A stretch of DNA of 35,393 nucleotides, from the NCBI GenBank assembly GCA_003447295.1, contig DLZQ01000050.1:9748-45140 (forward strand), written 5' to 3'. The stretch is from Lachnospiraceae bacterium. Its GTDB lineage: Bacteria > Bacillota > Clostridia > Lachnospirales > Lachnospiraceae. This document shows positions 15,768-23,498 of the stretch, piece by piece (the first letter of the stretch is position 1; each line of letters starts with the position of its first letter). The position numbers and the translations under genes are program-made. The notes under the pieces were generated by a model, which saw only the letters and a list, made by a program, of their open reading frames with translations, searched no databases and was not told the origin of the DNA.

Positions 15768-17984
15768 ATGAGTACGAATGTTGAGAAACCAAAAAAATCT
15801 CTTTTTGCGGGAAAAAAAGAGAAAGCTTCCAAAAAGAAGCCAAAACCTGAGAAAAAGGTGACAAAAGTACCGAAGGAGAAGGCTGTAAAGACAAAGACAC
15901 CGAAGAAGACATCCGGCAGGAGTGGGAAAAGCTCCAAACTGTTCAGTATACGCAATAAGATCGTAGTATGTTTCCTGGTGCCGATCGTGTTCATGATCAT
16001 TATCGGCATTTCGGCATATCAGAAGTCTGCGGAAGGCTTAAGTGAGAAATATACGGATTCCACGTTACAGACTGTGCGCATGGCGACAGAATACTTGGAT
16101 ATGACCTGTGATTTTATCCGTTCCGAGGGCTTAAAGTATGCGTATGACGATGATCTGCGGAAGTATTTCCTGGGAATGTTCGAGGACAATCCGGTAGACA
16201 AGCTGAACTTCCTGACAGCTACGAAGTCGAATCTATTATCGGTGCAGACGTCGAATCCGTTCATCAGTCATATGCACATTATTCCCAAGGAAGGTGTGGG
16301 ACTTTTGTCTACTAAGCTTTCTTCCGGTGTGGATGGATTCCTGGATGAATATAAGGAGTCGGTAGCTTCCGGTGCCGGCAGAAGAAGCATCCCGCAGTGG
16401 ATCGACAGTCATCCGGTGCTGGATGACAAGGTAAAAGAGACATATCGGGACTACATATTGTCATTCCAGATGATGAGCCAGTCTAATAACGCCTGCGTTG
16501 TTATTGATATGAAGCCTTTGGCTATTACAAACTTTTTGAAGAAAATTGATATCGGTGATGACAGTGTCATCGGATTTATCACTCCGGGTGGAAGAGAACT
16601 GGTAGTGGAGCAGCTGGAAGATGGTGAAGAGAGCACTCTGGCTGAGGATGAGACTGTATTCGTCGATCATGAGTTTTATAATGAAGTAATGGATCAGGCA
16701 GTATCGGATTCCGGTACCGCGGAAGTGGATTTCCGTGGAGAAAAATACCTCTTTATCTATAGCAGCAGTGCGGAAGTGGGCTTTACCACCTGTGCACTGG
16801 TACCTATGCGTGTGGTGACCAGCCAGGCTATGGAGATCCGTAATATGACGATTAGCCTGGTGATCCTGGCCTGTGTGATCGTAGTGATCGTGGGTATTTT
16901 TATTACAGTCGGTATCGAGAATAACATGAAACGTATCTCCAGAAAGTTTGGTGATGTGGCACAGGGTGATCTGACCGTGACGGTATCAGCTAAGGGTCAT
17001 GATGAGTTCCAGGATCTGGCAGGATCCGCGACGAACATGATCGCGAATACTAAGAAGCTGGTAAATCAGGTAAGCAATGCCACCGGAGAATTAGAAGTTT
17101 CTGCGCAGAATGTGGGACAGGCTTCCGAACTGATCCATGAGTATTCCCAGGATATTACCCGTGCCATCGGAGAGATCAATGAAGGTATGGAGGAACAGTC
17201 CAGACATGCACAGGAATGTGTGGAGAAGACGGATATTCTCTCCAATGAGATCCAGGAAGTCAGTCATGTGGTAGAGCGTGTTGAGAAACTGGTAGATGAG
17301 ACCGAAGGCATGATCAACAAGGGAATGGAGATCGTACAGGTACTGGGTGAACGTGCCGGCGAGACAACACAGATGACTGTGAAGGTAAGCGAGAGCATTG
17401 AATCCCTCCGCAAGGAATCTGAGATCATCAACAGCTTTGTAGGTACGATCACAGAGATTACGGAACAGACGAATCTGTTGTCCCTGAATGCTTCCATTGA
17501 GGCAGCCAGAGCCGGAGAGGCCGGAAGAGGTTTCGCTGTGGTAGCGGAAGAGATCCGCAAGCTGGCAGATGATTCCGCCAAGGCAGCCGGAGAGATCGGC
17601 AACAATGTTGCGAACATTACTGCACAGACGCAGAACAGTGTGGAGAGTGCAAGCCAGGCGAAAGCGATGGTAGAACTTCAGACCAAGGCTGTGGAAGAAG
17701 TAATCGCAGTATTCCGTGAGATGCAGGCTCGTATGAGTCAGCTGATCGAGGGACTAAAGGATATCGTGGTAAGTACCGAGAAGGCTGATGGCGAGCGTAG
17801 TGCAGCGGTAGCGGCAGTGAAAAATATCTCAGATATTATCGAAGAGACCGCAGGCAGTGCAGAAACCGTCAATGACGTAGCTAACAAACTGCTCTCACAT
17901 GTAGAGAAACTGAGTGACACCGCAAATGTGCTGGATGAGAATATGGAAGGACTCAAGAACGAGATCTCCGTATTTAAGATCTGA
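15768..17984 (+). CDS. Methyl-accepting chemotaxis protein with Lys-rich N-terminal tail
   Basis: The 738-residue transmembrane chemoreceptor has: a cytoplasmic tail of residues 1-57 with 21 lysines ([15 protein letters not shown] and similar); membrane helix 1 (about 64-84); an extracellular sensing domain (about 85-357, Cache-like in size); membrane helix 2 (360-382); a HAMP domain (383-435); and a long coiled-coil signalling domain. The CheA/CheW-contact tip reads [19 protein letters not shown] with [15 protein letters not shown] following (about 560-600). The extended basic tail is unusual for MCPs and could bind DNA, RNA or acidic lipids. ATG 15768 is supported by CGGAGG 7 bp upstream; longer in-frame starts have no ribosome site. 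No che genes are in the window; the ligand is unknown. Confidence 0.93.
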   Translation: MSTNVEKPKKSLFAGKKEKASKKKPKPEKKVTKVPKEKAVKTKTPKKTSGRSGKSSKLFSIRNKIVVCFLVPIVFMIIIGISAYQKSAEGLSEKYTDSTLQTVRMATEYLDMTCDFIRSEGLKYAYDDDLRKYFLGMFEDNPVDKLNFLTATKSNLLSVQTSNPFISHMHIIPKEGVGLLSTKLSSGVDGFLDEYKESVASGAGRRSIPQWIDSHPVLDDKVKETYRDYILSFQMMSQSNNACVVIDMKPLAITNFLKKIDIGDDSVIGFITPGGRELVVEQLEDGEESTLAEDETVFVDHEFYNEVMDQAVSDSGTAEVDFRGEKYLFIYSSSAEVGFTTCALVPMRVVTSQAMEIRNMTISLVILACVIVVIVGIFITVGIENNMKRISRKFGDVAQGDLTVTVSAKGHDEFQDLAGSATNMIANTKKLVNQVSNATGELEVSAQNVGQASELIHEYSQDITRAIGEINEGMEEQSRHAQECVEKTDILSNEIQEVSHVVERVEKLVDETEGMINKGMEIVQVLGERAGETTQMTVKVSESIESLRKESEIINSFVGTITEITEQTNLLSLNASIEAARAGEAGRGFAVVAEEIRKLADDSAKAAGEIGNNVANITAQTQNSVESASQAKAMVELQTKAVEEVIAVFREMQARMSQLIEGLKDIVVSTEKADGERSAAVAAVKNISDIIEETAGSAETVNDVANKLLSHVEKLSDTANVLDENMEGLKNEISVFKI

Positions 17985-18010
17985 GGATAAGTATTTATAA
18001 GAAGGAGTTA

Positions 18011-18048
18011 AAGGAAGATCCGGAACAGAAGGGGCCGGATCTTCCTTT
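18011..18048 (+). terminator. Terminator of chemoreceptor gene
   Basis: A perfect 13-bp stem (AAGGAAGATCCGG with CCGGATCTTCCTT) has an 11-nt loop and is followed by TACTTGATTT. It is a strong stem with a moderate U-run. Confidence 0.75.
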
Positions 18049-18066
18049 ACTTGATTTCGGAACGAA

Positions 18067-18095
18067 TTGCTACGGTAGGAATTGCGGAGTATTCT
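18067..18095 (+). promoter_or_regulatory. Promoter candidate for NodB deacetylase
   Basis: TTGCTA, 17 bp, TATTCT. It lies about 45 bp before the start codon. Confidence 0.5.
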
Positions 18096-18140
18096 CATGC
18101 ATATATTTGGGATGAAAGCTGACAGGCGGATGACTTGGCA

Positions 18141-18866
18141 ATGAGAAAAGTGTTGGCGGGTATTCTGATCTTTGATGTGGTCATGGGCATATTATGTCTG
18201 GTAGTGGGAACAAGGCAATATGCAGGGGATAGGCAATTGAATACCCGGGAGGGAAAAATTCAGGAATTACGGGAAACACTGGCAGGAGATGTCAACTGTG
18301 AGGAAGAACTTGCTTGGAAGATTGCCCTGACTTTTGATGACGGACCGCATCCGAAGTACACGGAGCAACTTTTGGATGGACTGAAAGAACGGAATGTGGT
18401 AGCTACTTTTTTCGTGACTGGGGAGAATGCGGAGAATTATCCGGAGATCATCCGAAGAGAACAGGAAGAAGGGCACCTGATCGGCAACCATACTTACAGC
18501 CATATACAGTTGACTTCCCGTAACCGGGAGGCTTTCCGGGAGGAACTGGTGAGGACCAATGCGGTCTTAGAAGAGATCACCGGAGAGAAAACCAGTTTCG
18601 TCCGGCCGCCCTACGGCAGTTGGGATAAAAGTTTTGAGAAGGAACTGAACATGTTTCCGGTATTGTGGAATATTGACCCCTTAGACTGGTGCTCCCACAA
18701 TGCGGAATGCATTGCAGCCAGGGTAGTGGAGAAAGCAGGAGATGGGGATATCATCCTGATGCATGACTATTATGATACTTCTGTTATTGCGGCGCTGGAA
18801 GTGATAGATGCTTTGCAGGGAGAGGGATTTCAGTTTGTGACGGTGGAAGAGCTTCTGTTTGACTGA
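18141..18866 (+). CDS. NodB-type polysaccharide deacetylase (CE4)
   Basis: The 241-residue protein has an N-terminal membrane anchor (about residues 5-24), so the catalytic domain lies outside the membrane. CE4 motifs are all present: TFDDGP with Asp66/Asp67, the metal-binding His117 and His121 in HTYSH, RPPYG (155-159), DPLDW (179-183) and ILMHD near the C-terminus. Such enzymes remove acetyl groups from peptidoglycan or other N-acetylglucosamine polymers; the size and anchor suit a cell-wall deacetylase. ATG 18141 is assumed. A TTG two codons earlier (18135) is closer to AGGCGG and cannot be excluded. It is monocistronic between its own promoter and that of the LytTR gene. Confidence 0.88.
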   Translation: MRKVLAGILIFDVVMGILCLVVGTRQYAGDRQLNTREGKIQELRETLAGDVNCEEELAWKIALTFDDGPHPKYTEQLLDGLKERNVVATFFVTGENAENYPEIIRREQEEGHLIGNHTYSHIQLTSRNREAFREELVRTNAVLEEITGEKTSFVRPPYGSWDKSFEKELNMFPVLWNIDPLDWCSHNAECIAARVVEKAGDGDIILMHDYYDTSVIAALEVIDALQGEGFQFVTVEELLFD

Positions 18867-18876
18867 TAAATTATCC

Positions 18877-18906
18877 TTGCATCCTACCGTAATGTACGCA
18901 TATAAT
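18877..18906 (+). promoter_or_regulatory. Promoter of orphan LytTR regulator gene
   Basis: TTGCAT, 18 bp and a perfect TATAAT. The leader holds a small hairpin (GTGCGATG with CATCGTAC, one G-U pair) near 18940-18965. Confidence 0.6.
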
Positions 18907-18979
18907 ATGAAGAGCAAGAGTGGAAAAATATGTCGGATGGGTGCGATGAAATGTTCGCATCGTACTTAAAGGAAAACGA

Positions 18980-19717
18980 ATGATAAAAATAGCTTTTTGT
19001 GATGATGATCTGTCAGTGCTTAAGGAATTAAGCATATTAATGGACAGATATCGGGTGGAAAGAAATCAGGATATAACTTATGCGGCGTTTCACAGTCCGC
19101 TGGAGCTGCTGGCAGAGGTAGAGCGGGGAACTGAGCTTGATATTATTTTCCTGGATGTCCTGATGCCGGGACAGAATGGGATCAGCACCGCAAAGGAGAT
19201 CAGGAAATATGATACTTTGGTGAAGATCATATATTTGACATCCTCGGCGGAATATGCGGTGGACTCCTATTCGGTAGGTGCCTATTTTTACCAGCTGAAG
19301 CCGATCTGGCAGGAAAGCTTCTATCGTCTGATGGATTCGGTGCTCTCGGAGTGCCGCCGGAATGAGGAAAAGAGCCTGATCCTGCGCAGCAAGTCAGGAA
19401 TCACCAGAATGGATCTGGACAAGCTGCAGTATTGTGAAGTGATGGGACGTACCTTATTGTTTCACAGGCAGGACGGAGTTGTCCTGGACAGCGCCGGAAG
19501 ACTGGATGATCTGTGCGAACAGCTCAAGGATTATGATTGCTTTATCCGCTGCCACAGGTCTTATCTTGTTAATCTGGCATATGTGCAGAATATTTCCAGT
19601 AAGGCCGTCACAATGTGCAATGGTACTGAGATCCCGATCCCACATGGAAAATATTCGGAACTGAAAGACAGATTCTTTGATTATTTCTTTCAAAAAAATC
19701 AGACAATTCTTGGATGA
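18980..19717 (+). CDS. LytTR-family response regulator (orphan)
   Basis: The 245-residue protein has a receiver domain (1-120) with the acidic pair Asp8-Asp10 and phosphoacceptor Asp59 in IIFLDVLMPG, then a LytTR DNA-binding domain (about 135-238). The LytTR core shows as ILRSKSGITRMDLDKLQYCE, DCFIRCHRSYLVNL and the closing IPIPHGKYSELKDRFFDYF. LytTR proteins of the AgrA type bind paired direct repeats on one DNA face. No histidine kinase gene adjoins it, so the activating kinase is unknown. The next transcription unit, starting 148 bp downstream, has exactly such a repeat in its promoter, so it is the best target candidate. Confidence 0.92.
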   Translation: MIKIAFCDDDLSVLKELSILMDRYRVERNQDITYAAFHSPLELLAEVERGTELDIIFLDVLMPGQNGISTAKEIRKYDTLVKIIYLTSSAEYAVDSYSVGAYFYQLKPIWQESFYRLMDSVLSECRRNEEKSLILRSKSGITRMDLDKLQYCEVMGRTLLFHRQDGVVLDSAGRLDDLCEQLKDYDCFIRCHRSYLVNLAYVQNISSKAVTMCNGTEIPIPHGKYSELKDRFFDYFFQKNQTILG

Positions 19718-19731
19718 TTTTAAGCGGCCAC

Positions 19732-19755
19732 GACCGGAGAACACCTTCTCCGGTC
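19732..19755. terminator. Hairpin after LytTR gene
   Basis: A perfect 10-bp stem GACCGGAGAA-CACC-TTCTCCGGTC begins 14 bp after the stop. There is no U-run, so termination would be weak. Its right arm overlaps the first direct repeat of the following regulatory site. Confidence 0.5.
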
Positions 19756-19787
19756 GATTCATGTCATTTTCGGGTCGATTCATGTCA
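19752..19787. promoter_or_regulatory. Predicted LytTR binding site (two direct repeats, 21-bp period)
   Basis: GGTCGATTCATGTCA occurs at 19752-19766 and again, identical at all 15 positions, at 19773-19787. The 21-bp period is two helical turns, the spacing known for AgrA/ComE-type LytTR targets. The second copy ends 5 bp before a poor -35 (GGTTTT) of the lipoprotein promoter, the standard place for an activator. Confidence 0.7.
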
Positions 19788-19792
19788 AAAAT

Positions 19793-19821
19793 GGTTTTCC
19801 AATGGAAAAATAAGGTACAAT
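19793..19821 (+). promoter_or_regulatory. Activator-dependent promoter of the lipoprotein operon
   Basis: GGTTTT (poor -35), 17 bp, TACAAT. The weak -35 next to the paired direct repeats suggests dependence on the LytTR regulator. Confidence 0.5.
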
Positions 19822-19822
19822 T

Positions 19823-19853
19823 CTTTCAGACAACAGAAAACTGTTGCTGAAAG
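19823..19853 (+). promoter_or_regulatory. Inverted repeat overlapping the start of the lipoprotein leader
   Basis: CTTTCAG-A-CAACAG, a four-A loop, then CTGTTGCTGAAAG form a 13-bp stem with one bulged A. The right arm runs into the ribosome binding site (AAAGGAG). If transcription starts near 19828, the inner CAACAG/CTGTTG hairpin would sit at the very 5' end of the mRNA. Confidence 0.5.
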
Positions 19854-19865
19854 GAGAAAAATATT

Positions 19866-20414
19866 ATGAAGAGAAAAGTGATCACATGCGTTATGGGCCT
19901 GGTACTGGCAATGTCATTAGCAGCCTGCGGTGAGGAAGAAGTGGTTGTGGAGAACACCAGTGCAGAAGTAACAGTAGAGGTACAGACCACAGAGGCGGCA
20001 GAAACTCCGGCGGAGACTGCTGCAGAGACAGATACAGAAGCAGAGGGTGGCCCCCTGTTACAGGTGGAGGTTATGGAGATTCCGGATCTGAGCGGCACGG
20101 AATGGACTTTTGCAGGCGGTATGATTGACGGTGTTGAAATGGAGGAAGAGGATCTGAATGCAACACTGGAGACTTACGGCGGTACTTTAGGGCTGGTATT
20201 CGGTGAAGACGGTGCAGTTACCATGGTACAGGGTGGCGGAAATGCAGAAGGTACATATGAGTATTCCGACGATAACACTGCTATTAAGATGACCCTGGAT
20301 TTCGGAGGAACAGAGATTTCTTACGCAGGCTTTTTGTCTCAGGTAGGTGATACCGTGACACTGATCGCCATGTCTGATATGAATGGTTATGACGGACTTT
20401 ATTTTGTACAGTAA
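19866..20414 (+). CDS. Secreted lipoprotein, acidic, unknown function
   Basis: The 182-residue protein has a lipoprotein signal peptide ending in LAAC (Cys21), so it should be anchored on the outer face of the membrane. Residues 22-65 form a disordered Glu/Thr/Ala-rich spacer. The rest is a small beta-rich domain starting SGTEWTFAGGMIDG, with repeated pattern G-T-Y-x-Y and L-x-F-G-G-T-E, lipocalin-like in flavour. I do not recognise a named family. AAAGGAG precedes the ATG. It is first in an apparent operon with LemA and DUF4428/SHOCT proteins and lies behind the predicted LytTR site, suggesting an envelope-related response. Confidence 0.8.
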   Translation: MKRKVITCVMGLVLAMSLAACGEEEVVVENTSAEVTVEVQTTEAAETPAETAAETDTEAEGGPLLQVEVMEIPDLSGTEWTFAGGMIDGVEMEEEDLNATLETYGGTLGLVFGEDGAVTMVQGGGNAEGTYEYSDDNTAIKMTLDFGGTEISYAGFLSQVGDTVTLIAMSDMNGYDGLYFVQ

Positions 20415-20467
20415 AACACAGCAGGAAATATTGGAAAAGTAGAAAGAATGAAAAGGGGAGGAAAGAA

Positions 20468-20995
20468 ATGACGATAGAAATTGTAATTATCGTAATGTTG
20501 CTTGCCTCCCTTTTTGGAGCCTGGGTATTGTCGGTGTGGCGTAAACTGGAGATGCAGGAAGAAAATATCCGCAATGCCTTACATCAGACACTGGTACAGT
20601 TTTCCGCCGAACGGGAAGCACTGGAAGGCTTGACGGAGCTTTTGAAAGATGTCATTGATGCAGAACTCTTACAGGAGATGAGATGTTCTCTGGAGAATGC
20701 ACAGGATGGCGGAGAAGTACGACAGCCGGAGTGGATATCAGAACGACAGAGAGAATTATTAAAAGTACAGAATAAAATTGCAGAGATCTCGGAAGGTATG
20801 CCGCTTTTGCAGACACAGGAGACCTATCAGAAGTACTGGAAAGCAGCGAAAAGCTATGAACATATGGTGGAGACCAGCGGACTGATCTATAACGATTCCG
20901 TGGAAAGCTATAATGGGATGTTTCATAAGATGCCGGATCGTATGGCAGCGGGAATCTGTGGGTTTCATCGAAAAAAAATGATTGAGATCATGTAA
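20468..20995 (+). CDS. LemA-like membrane protein
   Basis: The 175-residue protein has an N-terminal membrane helix (about 4-24) followed by long helices with coiled-coil character. The C-terminal segment reads IYNDSVESYNGMFHKMP and then MAAGICGFHRK, the LemA signature (YN-x-V-x-x-YN ... FP ... A-x-x-x-GF) with Met in place of Phe. LemA proteins are membrane proteins of unknown biochemical role found near SHOCT and DUF2207-type genes. AGGAAAG lies before the ATG. It follows the lipoprotein gene by 53 bp and precedes the DUF4428 gene by 29 bp, in the same direction. Confidence 0.8.
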   Translation: MTIEIVIIVMLLASLFGAWVLSVWRKLEMQEENIRNALHQTLVQFSAEREALEGLTELLKDVIDAELLQEMRCSLENAQDGGEVRQPEWISERQRELLKVQNKIAEISEGMPLLQTQETYQKYWKAAKSYEHMVETSGLIYNDSVESYNGMFHKMPDRMAAGICGFHRKKMIEIM

Positions 20996-21024
20996 GCTAT
21001 ATACATTTTAAGGAGGGTAAAGTT

Positions 21025-21981
21025 ATGGGATTATTTACAAACAACAAAAAATTATGCCCGATCTGTGGAAGCCCGACACCGAGACTTTTGGCATCGGCAG
21101 TGGATGGACAGAATCTGTGTAAGGAGTGCGCAGGCAAAATCAATCTGCCTGATGGTGTACAGGATGGCATGACGGTGGATGATTTCCGGGAATATATCAA
21201 CCTCCATGATGCGAACAAGCCGTTACGCGACAGCTTTACAGAGACTTATCGCTATAATTTCGGCTTTTTTAAGGGAGCGTTATTGTTGGATCTGGATCAT
21301 CAACTGCTGCGTCTCGGAGACGGCGAAGCGGTATTTGCCATGGAACCTGCAAATATCAGATCTTTCCGCATTTTAGAGGATGGCGAAGTATTATTTGAAG
21401 GAGAAAAGGGGAACTTCCGGAGCTACAAGAGTGATATCAGGGAACGGTTAAAAGAATTGAAGCCCAGGATTGAAGAATACAAGATGCTGCGGCATGAGTA
21501 TGAGATCATGGCAGAGATGGAGCGCAACAGAGAGCAGAACGGCAGGGATAATGACAGAGATTTCAGGGACCGGGTAACAGAACCGGACTTCAATGTACCT
21601 AATCCGGTAGACAAATTTGCAGTGGAGATCATCCTGGAGCATCCTTACTGGAAGAACTTCTATAAGGAGACGGGTGCGCCGAAATTCAACAGCGATCATC
21701 CCAGTACCATTGATTATCTGGATGATTATACGCAGAAGACAGAGGAACTGCACGCACTGGCACAGAATCTGATGCAGCTGATCGATCCGCAGGCGCAGGA
21801 ACAGGTAATAGATCCTCATGCCTCCGTACAGAGCCAGGGCACTCAGAGTGCACCGCAGGCCGCACCTGTACAGACAGAGGACCCTACTGTGGCACTGCCC
21901 AAGTATAAGGCATTGATGGATGCCGGTGTTATCACGGCAGAGGAGTTTGAAGCGAAGAAGAAACAGCTGCTGGGACTGTAA
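21025..21981 (+). CDS. DUF4428 zinc-ribbon protein with C-terminal SHOCT domain
   Basis: The 318-residue soluble protein starts with a DUF4428-type zinc ribbon (Cys11-Pro-Ile-Cys14 ... Cys32-Lys-Glu-Cys35). A PH-like beta region follows (about 70-140, GALLLDLDHQLLRL), then a charged helical part rich in Asp/Arg/Asn (about 155-185) and a Gln/Pro-rich linker. It ends in a SHOCT helix pair (about 291-318, LPKYKALMDAGVITAEEFE). SHOCT domains mediate oligomerisation and often accompany LemA. AAGGAGGG gives a strong ribosome site. It is last in the operon; no terminator is evident before the next promoter. Confidence 0.82.
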   Translation: MGLFTNNKKLCPICGSPTPRLLASAVDGQNLCKECAGKINLPDGVQDGMTVDDFREYINLHDANKPLRDSFTETYRYNFGFFKGALLLDLDHQLLRLGDGEAVFAMEPANIRSFRILEDGEVLFEGEKGNFRSYKSDIRERLKELKPRIEEYKMLRHEYEIMAEMERNREQNGRDNDRDFRDRVTEPDFNVPNPVDKFAVEIILEHPYWKNFYKETGAPKFNSDHPSTIDYLDDYTQKTEELHALAQNLMQLIDPQAQEQVIDPHASVQSQGTQSAPQAAPVQTEDPTVALPKYKALMDAGVITAEEFEAKKKQLLGL

Positions 21982-22010
21982 AAAGGACTGTAAAAAGTGA
22001 ATATTTCAAA

Positions 22011-22039
22011 TTGACGGGCGCATGGCTGTCGGATATACT
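22011..22039 (+). promoter_or_regulatory. Promoter of diguanylate cyclase gene
   Basis: TTGACG, 17 bp, TATACT, 55 bp before the ATG. Confidence 0.65.
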
Positions 22040-22093
22040 ATAAGAGTATGATATCTTAAATGGGTATGATACGGAAAGCAGGATCTGACAGCC

Positions 22094-23416
22094 ATGAGTA
22101 GTTTACAAAAGAAAGAAACATTATTGATCGTTGATGATTCCAAATTTCAAAGAGTAGTGATCAGACAGTCTCTCGGGGAGTATTTTAACTTCGCAGAGGC
22201 TGTTTCTGGTGAAGAATGCCTTCAGATCATGGAGAAGGAAAGTGATGCCATTGATCTGGTTCTGCTGGATCTGGTCATGCCGGGCATTGACGGCTTCGAA
22301 GTACTGCGCCGCAGACAGAGTATGGAAGGCTTCAAGGATACGCCTGTCATTGTTCTGACCAATACAGAGTCCGTAGCTTCCCAGTCGGATGCTTTTGCCC
22401 TGGGAGCAGATGAATTTATCATTAAGCCGGTGGATGCCCGTATCGCACTTTCCCGTATCAACAATGCGCTGGGGGTAAAGCGCAGATTACAGAGCAGCCG
22501 GGATGAACAGAAGGCATGGGAGACCAAATCTCAGATCGATGAAATGACCAGTCTGTTCAACAAGATGACAGTAGAAAAGCTGATCACAAAGGCGTTGACA
22601 GAGAATGATAACAGATCACATGCTTTGATGTTAATAGATATTGATAATTTCAAGTCTGTCAATGACGTCTATGGACATACCATGGGTGACCATGTCATCA
22701 GCGTGATCGCAGGGGTGATTTCTTCCCAGTTTCGCAGCACCGATTATGTGGGTCGTGTCGGGGGAGATGAATTCTGCGTATTGATGGCGGATATTCCGTC
22801 GAGAGAGATCGCACTGATCAAGGCAGAGAATCTGGTTAGTCTTGTAAAATATAAGGAGAACTTATCCATACCGGAAAATATATCTATCAGTGTGGGAGTA
22901 GCTTTTTCCGAAGCGGATGATCAGTGCTATGATGAGCTGGCAGCAAAAGTCGATCAGGCTCTGTACGTCTCTAAAAAATCCGGTAAAGGAAGATACAGCG
23001 TCTACGGCGAGGAACAGCAGGCTCCCGAGAAAGTCATACAGGCCCTTGTATGGTCCGGCTCCCGTAATGTTACCAGCATGATGGAATTTGCCTTGCCGGA
23101 TTATGTACAGCTGAAGACAGTGGCTTCGGTGGAAGAGATCAGATCCTGTATGGAAGAAAAGACCGATGAAGATATTCCGGCATTGATCGTGGATGTATCG
23201 GAGGAAGAGGACCAGGGACAGAGGCGTTGGCAGGAGCTTCGTAAGCTGAAGGAAGAGCATACGTTTTCCATGATCGCTATCTGTAAGGAGGGCAATCTGG
23301 AACAAATGAAATGTGCTTTGGAGACGGGAGAAATTTCGGATCTTTTGTTGGCACCGCTGGAAGCGAATACGTTGAAACGACGTGTGAAGATCTGGATGCA
23401 AAATTGCAAGTTATGA
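22094..23416 (+). CDS. REC-GGDEF diguanylate cyclase with a C-terminal receiver-like domain
   Basis: The 440-residue response regulator should make cyclic di-GMP when phosphorylated. Receiver domain (8-125): Asp14/Asp15, phosphoacceptor Asp59 in LVLLDLVMPGIDG and Lys111 in IIKPVD. GGDEF domain (about 145-298): catalytic motif GGDEF at 223-227 is intact, and an RxxD inhibitory site (Arg214-Ser-Thr-Asp217) lies five residues before it, so product feedback is expected. The last 130 residues look like a second, degenerate receiver (ALIVDVSEEED, MIAICKEGN, LLLAPLEANTLKRRV) in which the usual acidic pair is missing. No kinase or c-di-GMP phosphodiesterase adjoins it. Confidence 0.9.
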   Translation: MSSLQKKETLLIVDDSKFQRVVIRQSLGEYFNFAEAVSGEECLQIMEKESDAIDLVLLDLVMPGIDGFEVLRRRQSMEGFKDTPVIVLTNTESVASQSDAFALGADEFIIKPVDARIALSRINNALGVKRRLQSSRDEQKAWETKSQIDEMTSLFNKMTVEKLITKALTENDNRSHALMLIDIDNFKSVNDVYGHTMGDHVISVIAGVISSQFRSTDYVGRVGGDEFCVLMADIPSREIALIKAENLVSLVKYKENLSIPENISISVGVAFSEADDQCYDELAAKVDQALYVSKKSGKGRYSVYGEEQQAPEKVIQALVWSGSRNVTSMMEFALPDYVQLKTVASVEEIRSCMEEKTDEDIPALIVDVSEEEDQGQRRWQELRKLKEEHTFSMIAICKEGNLEQMKCALETGEISDLLLAPLEANTLKRRVKIWMQNCKL

Positions 23417-23432
23417 TAAAGTCTGTTATAAT
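23404..23432 (+). promoter_or_regulatory. Promoter candidate for rarA
   Basis: TTGCAA, 17 bp and a perfect TATAAT, overlapping the last codons of the cyclase gene. Its start point would fall inside the terminator hairpin at 23434-23470. Confidence 0.5.
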
Positions 23433-23433
23433 T

Positions 23434-23470
23434 GGCTGGAGCATATCAAAGGATGTGCTTCGGCCTTTTT
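23434..23470 (+). terminator. Terminator of the diguanylate cyclase gene
   Basis: GGCTGGAGCATATC pairs with GGATGTGCTTCGGCC (several G-U pairs) around an AAA loop, followed by TTTTT. It starts 17 bp after the stop. Confidence 0.6.
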
Positions 23471-23498
23471 GGATGATAGAAACAGAGGATGTAACAGT

